From: Dyadobacter psychrophilus
GTDB lineage: Bacteria; Bacteroidota; Bacteroidia; Cytophagales; Spirosomataceae
Reading direction: 5' to 3'
Assembly (NCBI RefSeq): GCF_900167945.1
Contig: NZ_FUZA01000001.1
Span: 1,488,001-1,552,000 of the forward strand
DNA length: 64,000 bases
Shown here: piece by piece, positions 45,635 through 54,565 of the stretch
Layout: each line of letters opens with the position of its first letter
Numbering within the stretch: the stretch's first letter is position 1
Program-made: the position numbers and the translations under genes
Notes under the pieces: generated by a model
Seen by the model: only the letters and a program-made list of their open reading frames with translations
What the model was told of the DNA's origin: nothing
Databases searched by the model: none

Positions 45635-46316
45635 GTTCTTAGCAATCATCCCGGCAAGGGGCGGCAGCAAACGTATTCCAAGAAAAAATATCAAGGATTT
45701 TCTGGGGAAACCGATTATCGCTTACGCTATCGAAACCGCTTTGAATTGTGGCTTATTCAGTGATGTAATGGTTTCAACGGATGATCCGGAAATTGCTGAA
45801 ATTGCAAAAACCTATGGCGCATCTGTTCCATTTCTGAGAAGTCATACCAATTCCAATGATTTCGCTTCCACTGTTGACGTTATCAAAGAAGTGGAGAAAG
45901 AGTATGAGGCCCGATTTTCACTTGTATTCGATAAAATTTGCTGTATTTATCCTACTGCTCCATTAATTAAAACGGAGCATTTGAGTGCCGGGTTGTCATT
46001 GATGAGGGAATCTGACTTTGACTCTGTCTTTCCGGTTGTTCCTTTTTCTTATCCTATCTGGAGGGGATTGGAAGTGACGGATGGCAGAGTAAAAATGGTC
46101 TGGCCGGAAAATCAAAATGTAAGATCACAGGACCTGAAACCAGTTTACCATGATGCAGGTCAATGGTATTGGTACAATCCCTCAAAGATCACGAGCTCTC
46201 TTTTTACGTCAAATACAGCGTCGATAATTTTATCGGAAGAGGAAGTGCAGGATATAGATACGCCTTCGGATTGGTTGATGGCGGAAATGAAATACAAATT
46301 GCTTTATGAAAAGTAA
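45627..46316 (+). CDS. pseF: pseudaminic acid cytidylyltransferase
   Basis: About 229 residues from the ATG at 45627, inside the last codons of pseC. It is a CMP-sugar synthetase with the CTP-binding start AIIPARGGSKRIPRKNIKDF and then CCIYPTAPLI. It activates pseudaminic acid to CMP-pseudaminic acid. It overlaps the pseG fusion by eleven bases, so pseC, pseF, pseG-H and pseI appear translationally linked. Confidence 0.94.
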   Translation: MDKFLAIIPARGGSKRIPRKNIKDFLGKPIIAYAIETALNCGLFSDVMVSTDDPEIAEIAKTYGASVPFLRSHTNSNDFASTVDVIKEVEKEYEARFSLVFDKICCIYPTAPLIKTEHLSAGLSLMRESDFDSVFPVVPFSYPIWRGLEVTDGRVKMVWPENQNVRSQDLKPVYHDAGQWYWYNPSKITSSLFTSNTASIILSEEEVQDIDTPSDWLMAEMKYKLLYEK

Positions 46317-47757
46317 ACTATATATCAGAACGGATGGAAGTCCCGCCATTGGCCTCGGCCATCTCGTCAGGTGTATAGCGTTGGCCAAAATGCTGGATGA
46401 CAGCTTTAACATTCATTTTGCATGTAAGCAAGTTCCGGGTAGTATCATTACCGAGATCGAGGATGCGGGTTTTGTCTTTCTTCTTCTCGAACATGACAAC
46501 GATCTTTTATCTCTTTTGTCACCGGATGACTTGATCGTTATTGATAGCTATGAGATCGAAAGCGATTACCAAAAAGCAATAAAGGAAATTGGCTGCCAGC
46601 TAATTTCTATTGATGATCTGCATGAGAAGCCGACGTTTGCAGATTTGATTCTGAACCATACGCCCTGTGTTTCTCCTCAGGAATACGAAGCACGACCTTA
46701 CACTCAATTTGCACTGGGTCCCTCCTACGCCTTGATTCGTCCGCCCTTTTTAGAGCTGGCCAGACAAAGCCGCCGACAAGCTGGTGATGGCTCCGTGCTG
46801 ATTTGTTTTGGTGGCTCGGACAGCAGAAATTTGACAAAAGTAGCACTGAATGTGGTTTCGACATTCAGCCAGTTTAAAAATATATGTATCATAACCGGGG
46901 CTGCATACAGGCATCAGGAGTCGTTGGCTGATCTAGTGAACAAGCAAGCCAATGTTGTGCATTACCATAACATCCGTGCTGAGGAAATGGCGCAAAGAAT
47001 GGCCGAAAGCGATCTTTGCATCGTTCCTGCAAGTGGGATTTTGACGGAAGCACTTACTTCGGGAGCAAAGATCATTTCCGGGATGTATGTTGATAACCAG
47101 CGGTTTGTCTTTGAAAACTATAAAAAGGCAAATGCTTTCATCAGCGCTGAAAATTTTTCAGAGGAAAATCTGTTTGCGGCAGTAAAAAATTACCTTTCCC
47201 AAGAGCATGTTAGTAATGCCCCGCTGGTCGATGGAAAATCTGGGGAACGCATTAAAAAACATTTCCAGCAACTGGCTAATGAGCAATTCTTTCAACTTCG
47301 CGGATTAACAAGCGAAGACGCAGAACTGACATATCAATGGGCCTCCGACCAGAAGGTCCGCCAATATTCCCTTAACAAAAGCACAATACAATTCAACGAG
47401 CACACGGCCTGGCTAGCCAGAAAATTGACGGATCCGAAATGTATATTTTATATTGCATTGTTTTGCGGGAAACCTGTCGGTTCGATCAGATTTGATTTGA
47501 GCGATCAAGAGGCGGTGATTAGCTATCTGCTGGATCCTGATTACCATGGTCAGGGTTTGGGCGCTGTGATGCTAAAAAAGGGAATTTTATCCCTCTGCGA
47601 AGTTACAGGGCACAAAATAACACAAGTCTCCGGGATTGTGATGCCCGAAAACATTTCGTCTTGTAAAACATTTGAACGATTTGGATTTGAGAAACAGGTT
47701 GAAGGTGAGAACTACAAATACACTATGAACATTCATGATGAAAATAGGAACATTTGA
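46306..47757 (+). CDS. pseG: fused PseG UDP-sugar hydrolase and PseH-like N-acetyltransferase
   Basis: Protein of 483 residues. Residues 1 to about 325 match PseG, a GT-B-like hydrolase that removes UDP from the diacetamido sugar; the catalytic histidine is in GLGHLVRC (H19), and CFGGSDSRN is at 168-175. Residues about 330-483 form a GNAT acetyltransferase with the acetyl-CoA loop GQGLGA at 415-420, fitting PseH, the 4-N-acetyltransferase. The fused order is reversed from the reaction order (acetylation precedes hydrolysis). With it the pathway is complete. It overlaps pseI by 23 bases. Confidence 0.93.
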   Translation: MKSKLYIRTDGSPAIGLGHLVRCIALAKMLDDSFNIHFACKQVPGSIITEIEDAGFVFLLLEHDNDLLSLLSPDDLIVIDSYEIESDYQKAIKEIGCQLISIDDLHEKPTFADLILNHTPCVSPQEYEARPYTQFALGPSYALIRPPFLELARQSRRQAGDGSVLICFGGSDSRNLTKVALNVVSTFSQFKNICIITGAAYRHQESLADLVNKQANVVHYHNIRAEEMAQRMAESDLCIVPASGILTEALTSGAKIISGMYVDNQRFVFENYKKANAFISAENFSEENLFAAVKNYLSQEHVSNAPLVDGKSGERIKKHFQQLANEQFFQLRGLTSEDAELTYQWASDQKVRQYSLNKSTIQFNEHTAWLARKLTDPKCIFYIALFCGKPVGSIRFDLSDQEAVISYLLDPDYHGQGLGAVMLKKGILSLCEVTGHKITQVSGIVMPENISSCKTFERFGFEKQVEGENYKYTMNIHDENRNI

Positions 47758-48775
47758 AATAGATAAGAACAGTCCTGTATTTATCATTGCAGAACTGTCG
47801 GCTAACCATAATGGCAGCCTTGAAACAGCGATAGAGACTATCAGGGCAGCCAAAAGAGCAGGTGCGGATTGCATAAAATTGCAGACCTATACAGCCGAAA
47901 CGATTACTATTGACTCACGCCTGGATGATTTTCGCATCGGCGGGACGATTTGGGACGGTCAGTATCTTTTTGATTTATACAAGGAGGCATATACGCCCTG
48001 GGAGTGGCATGCGGAATTATTTCGTGTAGCAAAAGAAGAGGGGTTAATATGTTTTTCCTCTCCTTTCGACCCTACTGCCGTTGAATTTCTTGAAGAGCTG
48101 GATGTGCCTGCTTATAAGATTGCCTCGTTCGAAATTACCGATATCCCTTTGATTGAACTAGTAGCGTCGAAGGGCAAACCGGTCATTATTTCCACTGGAA
48201 TAGCCACCGAAGAGGACATTCGACTTGCTCTGGACGCTTGTGCAAGACAGGGTAATGATCAGGTTGCCTTACTTAAATGCACATCGAGCTACCCGGCCCC
48301 GATTGCTGAGGCAAATATGGCTATGATCAAAGACTTTACAGAGCGTTTTGATGTCATAAGCGGTCTTTCTGACCACACCATCGGCAATACGGTTCCCGTT
48401 GTAGCCACAGTTCTTGGTGCAAAAATCATTGAAAAGCATTTTATTTTAGACAGGGCTATCGGAGGTCCGGACGCATCATTCTCGATGAACGAATCGGAAT
48501 TCTCAGAAATGGTGAGGTTGGTGAGAGAGGCGGAGCAGGCGATCGGTGTTGTAGATTATAAATTGACGGAAAAGCAAGCAAAAGGAAAAGACTTTTCTCG
48601 ATCTTTATATGTAGTTGAAGACATCGCGGCAGGAGAGCTGGTAACAGAATCAAACGTTCGCTCAATCCGCCCGGGCTTCGGTCTTCACCCAAAACATTTG
48701 AAAGACATCATCGGAAAGCCTGTTAAGGAGGATCTTAAGAAAGGGTCCCGGATGTCGCTGGATAAAATTACATAG
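47735..48775 (+). CDS. pseI: pseudaminic acid synthase
   Basis: NeuB-family enzyme of 346 residues. It condenses the free 2,4-diacetamido-2,4,6-trideoxy-L-altrose with phosphoenolpyruvate to give pseudaminic acid. The start VFIIAELSANHNGSLETA and SGLSDHTIGNTVPVVA are characteristic, and a C-terminal SAF (antifreeze-like) domain begins near 290 (SLYVVEDIAAGELVTESNVRSIRPG). Its start lies inside the PseG-H gene. Last pse gene, 41 bases ahead of a dioxygenase gene. Confidence 0.95.
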   Translation: MMKIGTFEIDKNSPVFIIAELSANHNGSLETAIETIRAAKRAGADCIKLQTYTAETITIDSRLDDFRIGGTIWDGQYLFDLYKEAYTPWEWHAELFRVAKEEGLICFSSPFDPTAVEFLEELDVPAYKIASFEITDIPLIELVASKGKPVIISTGIATEEDIRLALDACARQGNDQVALLKCTSSYPAPIAEANMAMIKDFTERFDVISGLSDHTIGNTVPVVATVLGAKIIEKHFILDRAIGGPDASFSMNESEFSEMVRLVREAEQAIGVVDYKLTEKQAKGKDFSRSLYVVEDIAAGELVTESNVRSIRPGFGLHPKHLKDIIGKPVKEDLKKGSRMSLDKIT

Positions 48776-48816
48776 CTATTATCGGTTTTTTATTCACCAT
48801 AACAATTATCTCCACT

Positions 48817-49653
48817 ATGCAACACATTCTAAATCTTACGGAAGAATTCAAAACAAACGGTTGGGCATTAATTAAAAATGTCTTCTCTAACAGCGAAATT
48901 GAAAAATATCGCGACATCGCAAATCAACTTAAAACTGACCACTACGACGGCGACCTTCTTGGTCATCCTTTGACCAGAGGCATTCTTTTCGATGATCGCA
49001 TTCTAAAAGTTGTGAAACAATTGTTGGGAACGGATGAACTGGTATATTTCGGCGACTCTAGTTGTACGATTGCTAAGAAACCCGGAAATGCTCATTTTCA
49101 TAAAGACAATCCTGATAAGATAAATGGTAACGGACCTGACTGGCAAGAAGAATATCCAGTAATTCGGTTAGGTATTTATCTTCAAAATCATGACAATTTT
49201 TCAGGTGCCTTAGCAATCAGAGATAAATCTCACAAAACGAATAATATCAAGACTGGAACTGCCTTTTACGTTGACAATCAAGTCGGAGATCTTAGTGTGT
49301 GGTATTTAACAACAACTCATGCAGGCTATTCAAAACGCTTGCGAATTGCTCCAAAATTATTTTTAAACACATCTCTTTACAGATTTGTACCGGATTCAAT
49401 GTTCGTACCGGAAGAAAAATACCGAATTGCATATTTTATGACATTCGGCCGGAAAAGCCCCTTGCTTGATCGTTACCTACGTTATTTGAAAACCAGAGAG
49501 TACATGGTTCAAGGCTGGAAAAGATCCCAATACGACGATTCTTGCTTTACCTTTGCAAAGAGTAAGAATATTACATTAATCGATATGTACCCTCAGGTCA
49601 AGGACATTGACGAGAGCACATTAAATAAAGGTCATGTTGAGTTACCTAATTAG
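48817..49653 (+). CDS. PhyH-like Fe(II)/2-oxoglutarate dioxygenase
   Basis: Protein of 278 residues with the phytanoyl-CoA-dioxygenase-like fold: LTEEFKTNGWALIKNVFSNSEIEKYR at the start, the iron-binding pair H95-x-D97 (HFHKDNPD), and a distal H168 with R174 (THAGYSKR), which suit the third iron ligand and 2-oxoglutarate binding. Such enzymes hydroxylate small molecules or sugars. Between pseI and the flippase, it most likely modifies a nucleotide-sugar or the lipid-linked repeat unit. The substrate is not known. The stop overlaps the flippase gene by 20 bases. Confidence 0.75.
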   Translation: MQHILNLTEEFKTNGWALIKNVFSNSEIEKYRDIANQLKTDHYDGDLLGHPLTRGILFDDRILKVVKQLLGTDELVYFGDSSCTIAKKPGNAHFHKDNPDKINGNGPDWQEEYPVIRLGIYLQNHDNFSGALAIRDKSHKTNNIKTGTAFYVDNQVGDLSVWYLTTTHAGYSKRLRIAPKLFLNTSLYRFVPDSMFVPEEKYRIAYFMTFGRKSPLLDRYLRYLKTREYMVQGWKRSQYDDSCFTFAKSKNITLIDMYPQVKDIDESTLNKGHVELPN

Positions 49654-50965
49654 AAAGCCCATTTTGAGGAATAAGATTGGAAATTTAAAAAAACATCCAC
49701 TTGTTAAAAATAGCGTACTCTATGTTATTACGGATGCTGTAAATAAGGCAGTGCCGTTTTTGATCCTTCCGTTACTCACTCATTATCTTTTACCGGGAGA
49801 TTACGGAATAGTTGCCAATTATAATGTGTATATCAATTTATTGGTAATATTTATAGGTATCAATGTTCAGAGTATTATTTCAATAAATTTTTATAGAATT
49901 GATAAAGCGGAAATTGGAAAATACATTTTCAATATCCTATTTGTAATTGCTGCCACGCTCACAATATGTGGGCTGGTAGTACTTTTGTTCAATGAACAAA
50001 TCAGGAGTTTCTTATCTGTTAGTATGACTTTCGTGATGAGCGGCCTCATTATTGCTACATCACAGGTATTAAGTGCAATCAATTTGATAATCTGGCGACT
50101 TGAAGAGCGTCCGTTGTATTTTGGAAGCTATCAGATTTCACAGACTGTTTGTGATGTTACGCTTTCCTTAATTCTGATTATCATGTTTCAGATGAGCTGG
50201 CAGGGAAGAATTATAGGAATTGGTGCAAGCTCAATACTGTATGCATTTTTAAGCGTTATAATACTTTGGAAACGGGGTTATCTGAACATTTCCTATAATC
50301 GACAATATATCAAAGACATTTTCACATTTTGTCTTCCACTGGTTCCTCATGCGATCAGCATCTGGGCCAGGGCAGGAGCTGATAGGCTTATTATATCAAA
50401 TCTAGCAGGGGTTGCAGCAAGTGGCATTTATGCCGCAGGGTTCCAGTTTAGCCTGATCATTTCATTCTTGACATTAGCATTTAATAACGCCTTTACACCC
50501 TTCGTTTATAAGACACTATCAATCTCCGACCAAGGGGTTCTTGACGCAAAGAAGCAAAAATTGGTCAAGTTTACATATCTATACATTGCTTCGTTACTGC
50601 TACTTACATTCGTTGCATCTCTTGCTTCGGATTTGTTGATTGACAATTTCTTGTCAGAAAAATATAGTGATGCAAAAATGTATGTGGGCTGGGCTTTATT
50701 TTCACAAGCTTTTCAGGGAGTATATCTAATGTATGCAACATACATTTTTTATGTAAAGAGATCCGCATCGCTGGCAATTGTTACTTTTATGTGCTCCGCA
50801 CTACAAGTCGCATCATCATATTACCTCGTAAGCAATATCGGACCACTGGGTGCTGCTTATTCGAACTTCGCAATCAGTCTGCTCAACTGTATTGTTGTGA
50901 TGATTCTTAGTGCAAGAGTCTATCCAATGCCCTGGTTCAACTTTCGCGTTCTCCTGGCTAAGTAG
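49634..50965 (+). CDS. Wzx-type oligosaccharide flippase
   Basis: Protein of 443 residues with 12-14 predicted transmembrane helices, of the polysaccharide-biosynthesis branch of the MOP superfamily (NSVLYVITDAVNKAVPFLILPLLTHYLLPGDYGIVA at the start). It should move the undecaprenyl-linked repeat unit to the periplasmic face. It overlaps the dioxygenase gene and is followed by an unassigned GT-like gene. Confidence 0.9.
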   Translation: MLSYLIRKPILRNKIGNLKKHPLVKNSVLYVITDAVNKAVPFLILPLLTHYLLPGDYGIVANYNVYINLLVIFIGINVQSIISINFYRIDKAEIGKYIFNILFVIAATLTICGLVVLLFNEQIRSFLSVSMTFVMSGLIIATSQVLSAINLIIWRLEERPLYFGSYQISQTVCDVTLSLILIIMFQMSWQGRIIGIGASSILYAFLSVIILWKRGYLNISYNRQYIKDIFTFCLPLVPHAISIWARAGADRLIISNLAGVAASGIYAAGFQFSLIISFLTLAFNNAFTPFVYKTLSISDQGVLDAKKQKLVKFTYLYIASLLLLTFVASLASDLLIDNFLSEKYSDAKMYVGWALFSQAFQGVYLMYATYIFYVKRSASLAIVTFMCSALQVASSYYLVSNIGPLGAAYSNFAISLLNCIVVMILSARVYPMPWFNFRVLLAK

Positions 50966-50990
50966 CACTATACCAAACTCACTATACGCA

Positions 50991-52034
50991 ATGATTAATG
51001 ATTTAAAAAGACAGATTGTAATACAAGCCGAGAAAACGAAAATCTTCCGGAAAATATATTGTGCCCTCAAGAGATCCAAATCTGCCGACTTCCCTGAACA
51101 AGTAAAGTCACGGCAATCAACTGACATTTTTGATCTTCCAAAGCTGAGTGCCCCCCTGCCCTATTATCCTCAGTTTTATTTTGACGATTGTAACTATTAC
51201 GGAATTCTTTTTCAGCTTTTACAATATAGTAAAATTGATATCACTGACAGCAATCTCCCTCTCCACGAAATCTACCTCGAACATGGGATAGTCATCGGAA
51301 ATCTTGTTCGCGCAGATTCGGTTAATCTTGCGAAGAAGACATTGACTTACAGTGATTACAGGGCGCAATTCATTTTAGAAAAGACAGGTAAATTGCCTAT
51401 GCTGATTGGCCCATACATTCACTATGCTGAGGGAATTCTTGATCAGGAAGCTTTATCAAAAATCAAAAAGAGCTTAGGCAGGGTTCTCCTGGTATTTCCA
51501 AGTCATTCCATCGGTGCAGTTGCTGCGGAATACGACAAGCATCAGTTTTGCCTGGAAATCGAGAAGCGAAAAGCCGGATATGATACCGTTCTGGTGTGTA
51601 TGTACTGGAAAGACGCGCAGAATGGTGACCATGATTATTATCAAAAAATGGGTTACAAGCTTACGACCGCGGGGCACCGAGACGACCTGTATTTTTTGAA
51701 CAGGTTGAAATCAATCATCTCACTTGCTGATATGGTTATCTCGAATAGCACGGGGACGCATATTGGGTACAGCCTTTTTCTGAACAAACCGAATTTCCTT
51801 TTCAAGCAAGACGTCACCCTGGTTTCAAAATCAAAAAGCGGTGATAACTTGTTGCGTAACCACTATCAAACCGAAGTGAAGAATACAAAAAACAAGGATA
51901 ATCAACAGCTTTACGACACATTTAATGTTTTTGAAGAAAAGATTACTCCGGAACAATATGAGTTAGTAAGATATATTTGGGGTTTTGATTACGTTAGAAC
52001 ACCTGATGAATTGAAATCAATTTTACTTAACTAG
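50991..52034 (+). CDS. GT-B-like protein of unassigned family (candidate glycosyltransferase)
   Basis: About 347 residues from the ATG at 50991. The frame reaches back into the flippase gene, but that part is unlikely to be coding. It is soluble, without signal or membrane helix. The N-terminal half has LEHGIVIGNLVRAD. The C-terminal half reads as a Rossmann-like domain (RVLLVFPSHSIGAVAAEY, then ADMVISNSTGTHIGYSLFLNKPNFLF), like the nucleotide-binding half of GT-B capsule enzymes. I cannot place it in a named family. Next to the pse genes it is a candidate pseudaminyltransferase; this is inference from position. Confidence 0.6.
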   Translation: MINDLKRQIVIQAEKTKIFRKIYCALKRSKSADFPEQVKSRQSTDIFDLPKLSAPLPYYPQFYFDDCNYYGILFQLLQYSKIDITDSNLPLHEIYLEHGIVIGNLVRADSVNLAKKTLTYSDYRAQFILEKTGKLPMLIGPYIHYAEGILDQEALSKIKKSLGRVLLVFPSHSIGAVAAEYDKHQFCLEIEKRKAGYDTVLVCMYWKDAQNGDHDYYQKMGYKLTTAGHRDDLYFLNRLKSIISLADMVISNSTGTHIGYSLFLNKPNFLFKQDVTLVSKSKSGDNLLRNHYQTEVKNTKNKDNQQLYDTFNVFEEKITPEQYELVRYIWGFDYVRTPDELKSILLN

Positions 52035-52041
52035 TTCTTCA

Positions 52042-53337
52042 TTGTGTATGAAAGTACCGGCACTACATATCTCTATCAAAAAGGATCTCAAAATTGATAT
52101 CCGGAAATTGATATGTATCAACCTTGTGCTAATTGCATTTTTTGACTCATACCCAGTTTATAGCACCATTGTGCCGGTTCGTGTGTTTGTATATGGGTTG
52201 AAATTTCTCAATATGTATGCTCTTCTGGTGCTTTTGCTCAGGAACAGCTACAAAAACTATATTCTCGCTGCATTAATATTTCCTGTTTGGTGGGCCTATT
52301 ATAATGAAAGCTCTCTGCTGATTTCAATTCAATTGTTATATTCTGGTATTCTGCCGGTTTTAACCTTTGCGCTACTGAGAGACGAGGAGCGATTTAAAGT
52401 AGCTCAATGGTATATAAAGCTATTTATCTCTTTACTGATAATCGGATTACCCATTTATCTGCTCATCAACCTATTTGATATTCCCCCGTTATTCTCTATT
52501 CAACGAGGTGAAGTGGGAAAAGGACGGATTTATGACAATTATCTGTTCTTTTATTGGAGCCGGGCAGGAGTGGAAAATCGGTTCAGCTCAGTTTTTGATG
52601 AGCCAGGCGTTGTCGGTACGATTATTCCCCTCATCATGTTTTACTATCGACGTATGTTAAGTCGTTTTGAATTCTGGGTATTGATTATATCCGGAGTGCT
52701 TTCTTTATCCCTCTTCTTCCTGATTGTTTTTTTACCTGTAATATATTTCTCTAACACTCGACTATTAAGAACAAAGCAGCTAGCCTTTCGCATTGCTTTT
52801 TCTACTGTGTTTATTTGTATTTCCTACGTGACCTTCGTTTTCGCAGCAAGGAGCACACAGGACGATCCAATATTGTCGCACAGGGTTTACAATCGTTTCG
52901 AATGGCAAAACGATTGGATTGTTGGTGTTGTGAATAACCGGGACACACGTATCAGAGGTTTTGAATCCATGTATCAGGGTTTCATTGATGAAAGCGACGC
53001 AGACCTGTATACGGGCCGTGGAAAGGATTATATGTTAAAAGTATACGGGGGATCGACACTATCATACCGGGTGTTTGTTCTGGAACGCGGGATACTCATC
53101 CTTGTTTATCTGACATTCCTATTCGCTTATTTTCATCCCTGGCGAAAGTATCTCATATTCAGCCTCATTTCTATGCTGATTTTAATGCTCGTATTTTTCC
53201 AGCGCCCCATGCTGTATTCACTTAATTACTTTTTATTGGTGTATGTTGGTTTGAAGCTGTTTGAAATGCAAGCGGAGAATAAGTCTGAAGAAATAGATCC
53301 AAATAATGAGAATAGTCCATATTATTCCGTCTCTTAG
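52042..53337 (+). CDS. Wzy-type polysaccharide polymerase
   Basis: Protein of 431 residues (starting at 52042 or 52048) with about ten to eleven transmembrane helices. A large periplasmic loop at about 265-340 contains GRGKDYMLKVYGG. Topology and position fit an O-antigen/EPS polymerase; Wzy proteins are too diverse for firm motif assignment. It overlaps the next glycosyltransferase gene by 32 bases. Confidence 0.75.
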   Translation: MCMKVPALHISIKKDLKIDIRKLICINLVLIAFFDSYPVYSTIVPVRVFVYGLKFLNMYALLVLLLRNSYKNYILAALIFPVWWAYYNESSLLISIQLLYSGILPVLTFALLRDEERFKVAQWYIKLFISLLIIGLPIYLLINLFDIPPLFSIQRGEVGKGRIYDNYLFFYWSRAGVENRFSSVFDEPGVVGTIIPLIMFYYRRMLSRFEFWVLIISGVLSLSLFFLIVFLPVIYFSNTRLLRTKQLAFRIAFSTVFICISYVTFVFAARSTQDDPILSHRVYNRFEWQNDWIVGVVNNRDTRIRGFESMYQGFIDESDADLYTGRGKDYMLKVYGGSTLSYRVFVLERGILILVYLTFLFAYFHPWRKYLIFSLISMLILMLVFFQRPMLYSLNYFLLVYVGLKLFEMQAENKSEEIDPNNENSPYYSVS

Positions 53338-54424
53338 CCGAGGTGGGGCAGAAAGATTTGTTGTCGATTTATGCAACGAACTTGCCAATATCGAGGGTTC
53401 AGAGATATTTTTGATTTCATTAAAAGATAATGCAGCCCTCGATTCGTTTGTATCAGAAATAAGCGACCGGGTGACTTATACTTCATTTGGAAAAAAAGCA
53501 GGATTTGATCCCAAAGTTTTATGGGAAGTCGCTCAATGGATTTACCGGGTGAAGCCGGATGTTGTCAATACACATACCAGTTCGTTCGAGTATCTGAACA
53601 TTAATGTTTTTTTCAATTTCCCGTCTGGCGTCAAAGTTTTTCATACAGTCCATAACAGGGCTGCTCAGGAATGTCCTAACAACGTCCTAAAAAAAATTCG
53701 CAGCTATTATTACAAAACAGGCAGCGTGGTGCCAATCACCATTTCCCGGGACGGAAGGGCCACATTCAGCGAATATTATGGCCTTAATAACGATCACTTA
53801 ATTGTAAACGGCCGGCCGGAGCTACATGTGACCCCTGAATTGCCGGAGGTGAAAAGAAGATATCCGGCCCGTGAAGATGAATATTTATTGTTGAATGTAG
53901 GCCGGGTTGTGGAGGCGAAAAATCAGGCTATGCTGGTTCGATCTGTTCAGGCTTTTAACCGGCAGGTTTCTGACAAAAAATGCCGGCTGCTGATTATTGG
54001 GGACCTAAGAGAACAGCATGTTGCAAGTCAGCTCAGGGAACTTGTTAAAGCAGATCCGTTCATCGATCTGATTGGAGCAAAAGAAAATGTAGTGGATTAT
54101 CTGTCCATCGCTGATGCTTTTTGCTTGTCAAGCCTTTATGAAGGAATGCCCATCTCCCTGATCGAAGCACTGTCTCTCGGCTGCATCCCCATATGCACCC
54201 CCGTTGGCGGTATCAAAGAGATGCTTACCGATAGCGTGAATGGCTTCCTCAGCAGCAACACAAGCGAGGAAGCATACCTGGATGCGATCCTGAACTTTCA
54301 TCTATCTGATAATAAAGAAGATATAAAAGAAAATTGTGTTCAAACATTTGCCAAAAATTACCACATTCGCTCAACTGCTGAAAATTACTACGGCTTATAC
54401 AGTCAAAAAATGATGTCAAAGTAG
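53306..54424 (+). CDS. GT4 family glycosyltransferase
   Basis: Protein of 372 residues with a GT-B fold. The start RIVHIIPSLSRGGAERFVVDL and the C-terminal E-x7-E region (SSLYEGMPISLIEALSLGCIPICTPVGG) mark family GT4. It transfers a sugar from a nucleotide-sugar to the growing lipid-linked unit at the cytoplasmic face. Donor and acceptor cannot be told. The start lies within the wzy gene. A 141-base gap with no recognisable gene follows. Confidence 0.9.
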   Translation: MRIVHIIPSLSRGGAERFVVDLCNELANIEGSEIFLISLKDNAALDSFVSEISDRVTYTSFGKKAGFDPKVLWEVAQWIYRVKPDVVNTHTSSFEYLNINVFFNFPSGVKVFHTVHNRAAQECPNNVLKKIRSYYYKTGSVVPITISRDGRATFSEYYGLNNDHLIVNGRPELHVTPELPEVKRRYPAREDEYLLLNVGRVVEAKNQAMLVRSVQAFNRQVSDKKCRLLIIGDLREQHVASQLRELVKADPFIDLIGAKENVVDYLSIADAFCLSSLYEGMPISLIEALSLGCIPICTPVGGIKEMLTDSVNGFLSSNTSEEAYLDAILNFHLSDNKEDIKENCVQTFAKNYHIRSTAENYYGLYSQKMMSK

Positions 54425-54565
54425 GGAAACTTGGCACGATTGTTATCCGTCCAAGTGTATCTAAAGGACACACTCCATTGCTGTCCAACGATGAACTTGA
54501 ATGTTACCTGAAATCATATCAGGCAAATTCTGGTCTGTCGCATTTGAAAATTAAATACTCCATTT

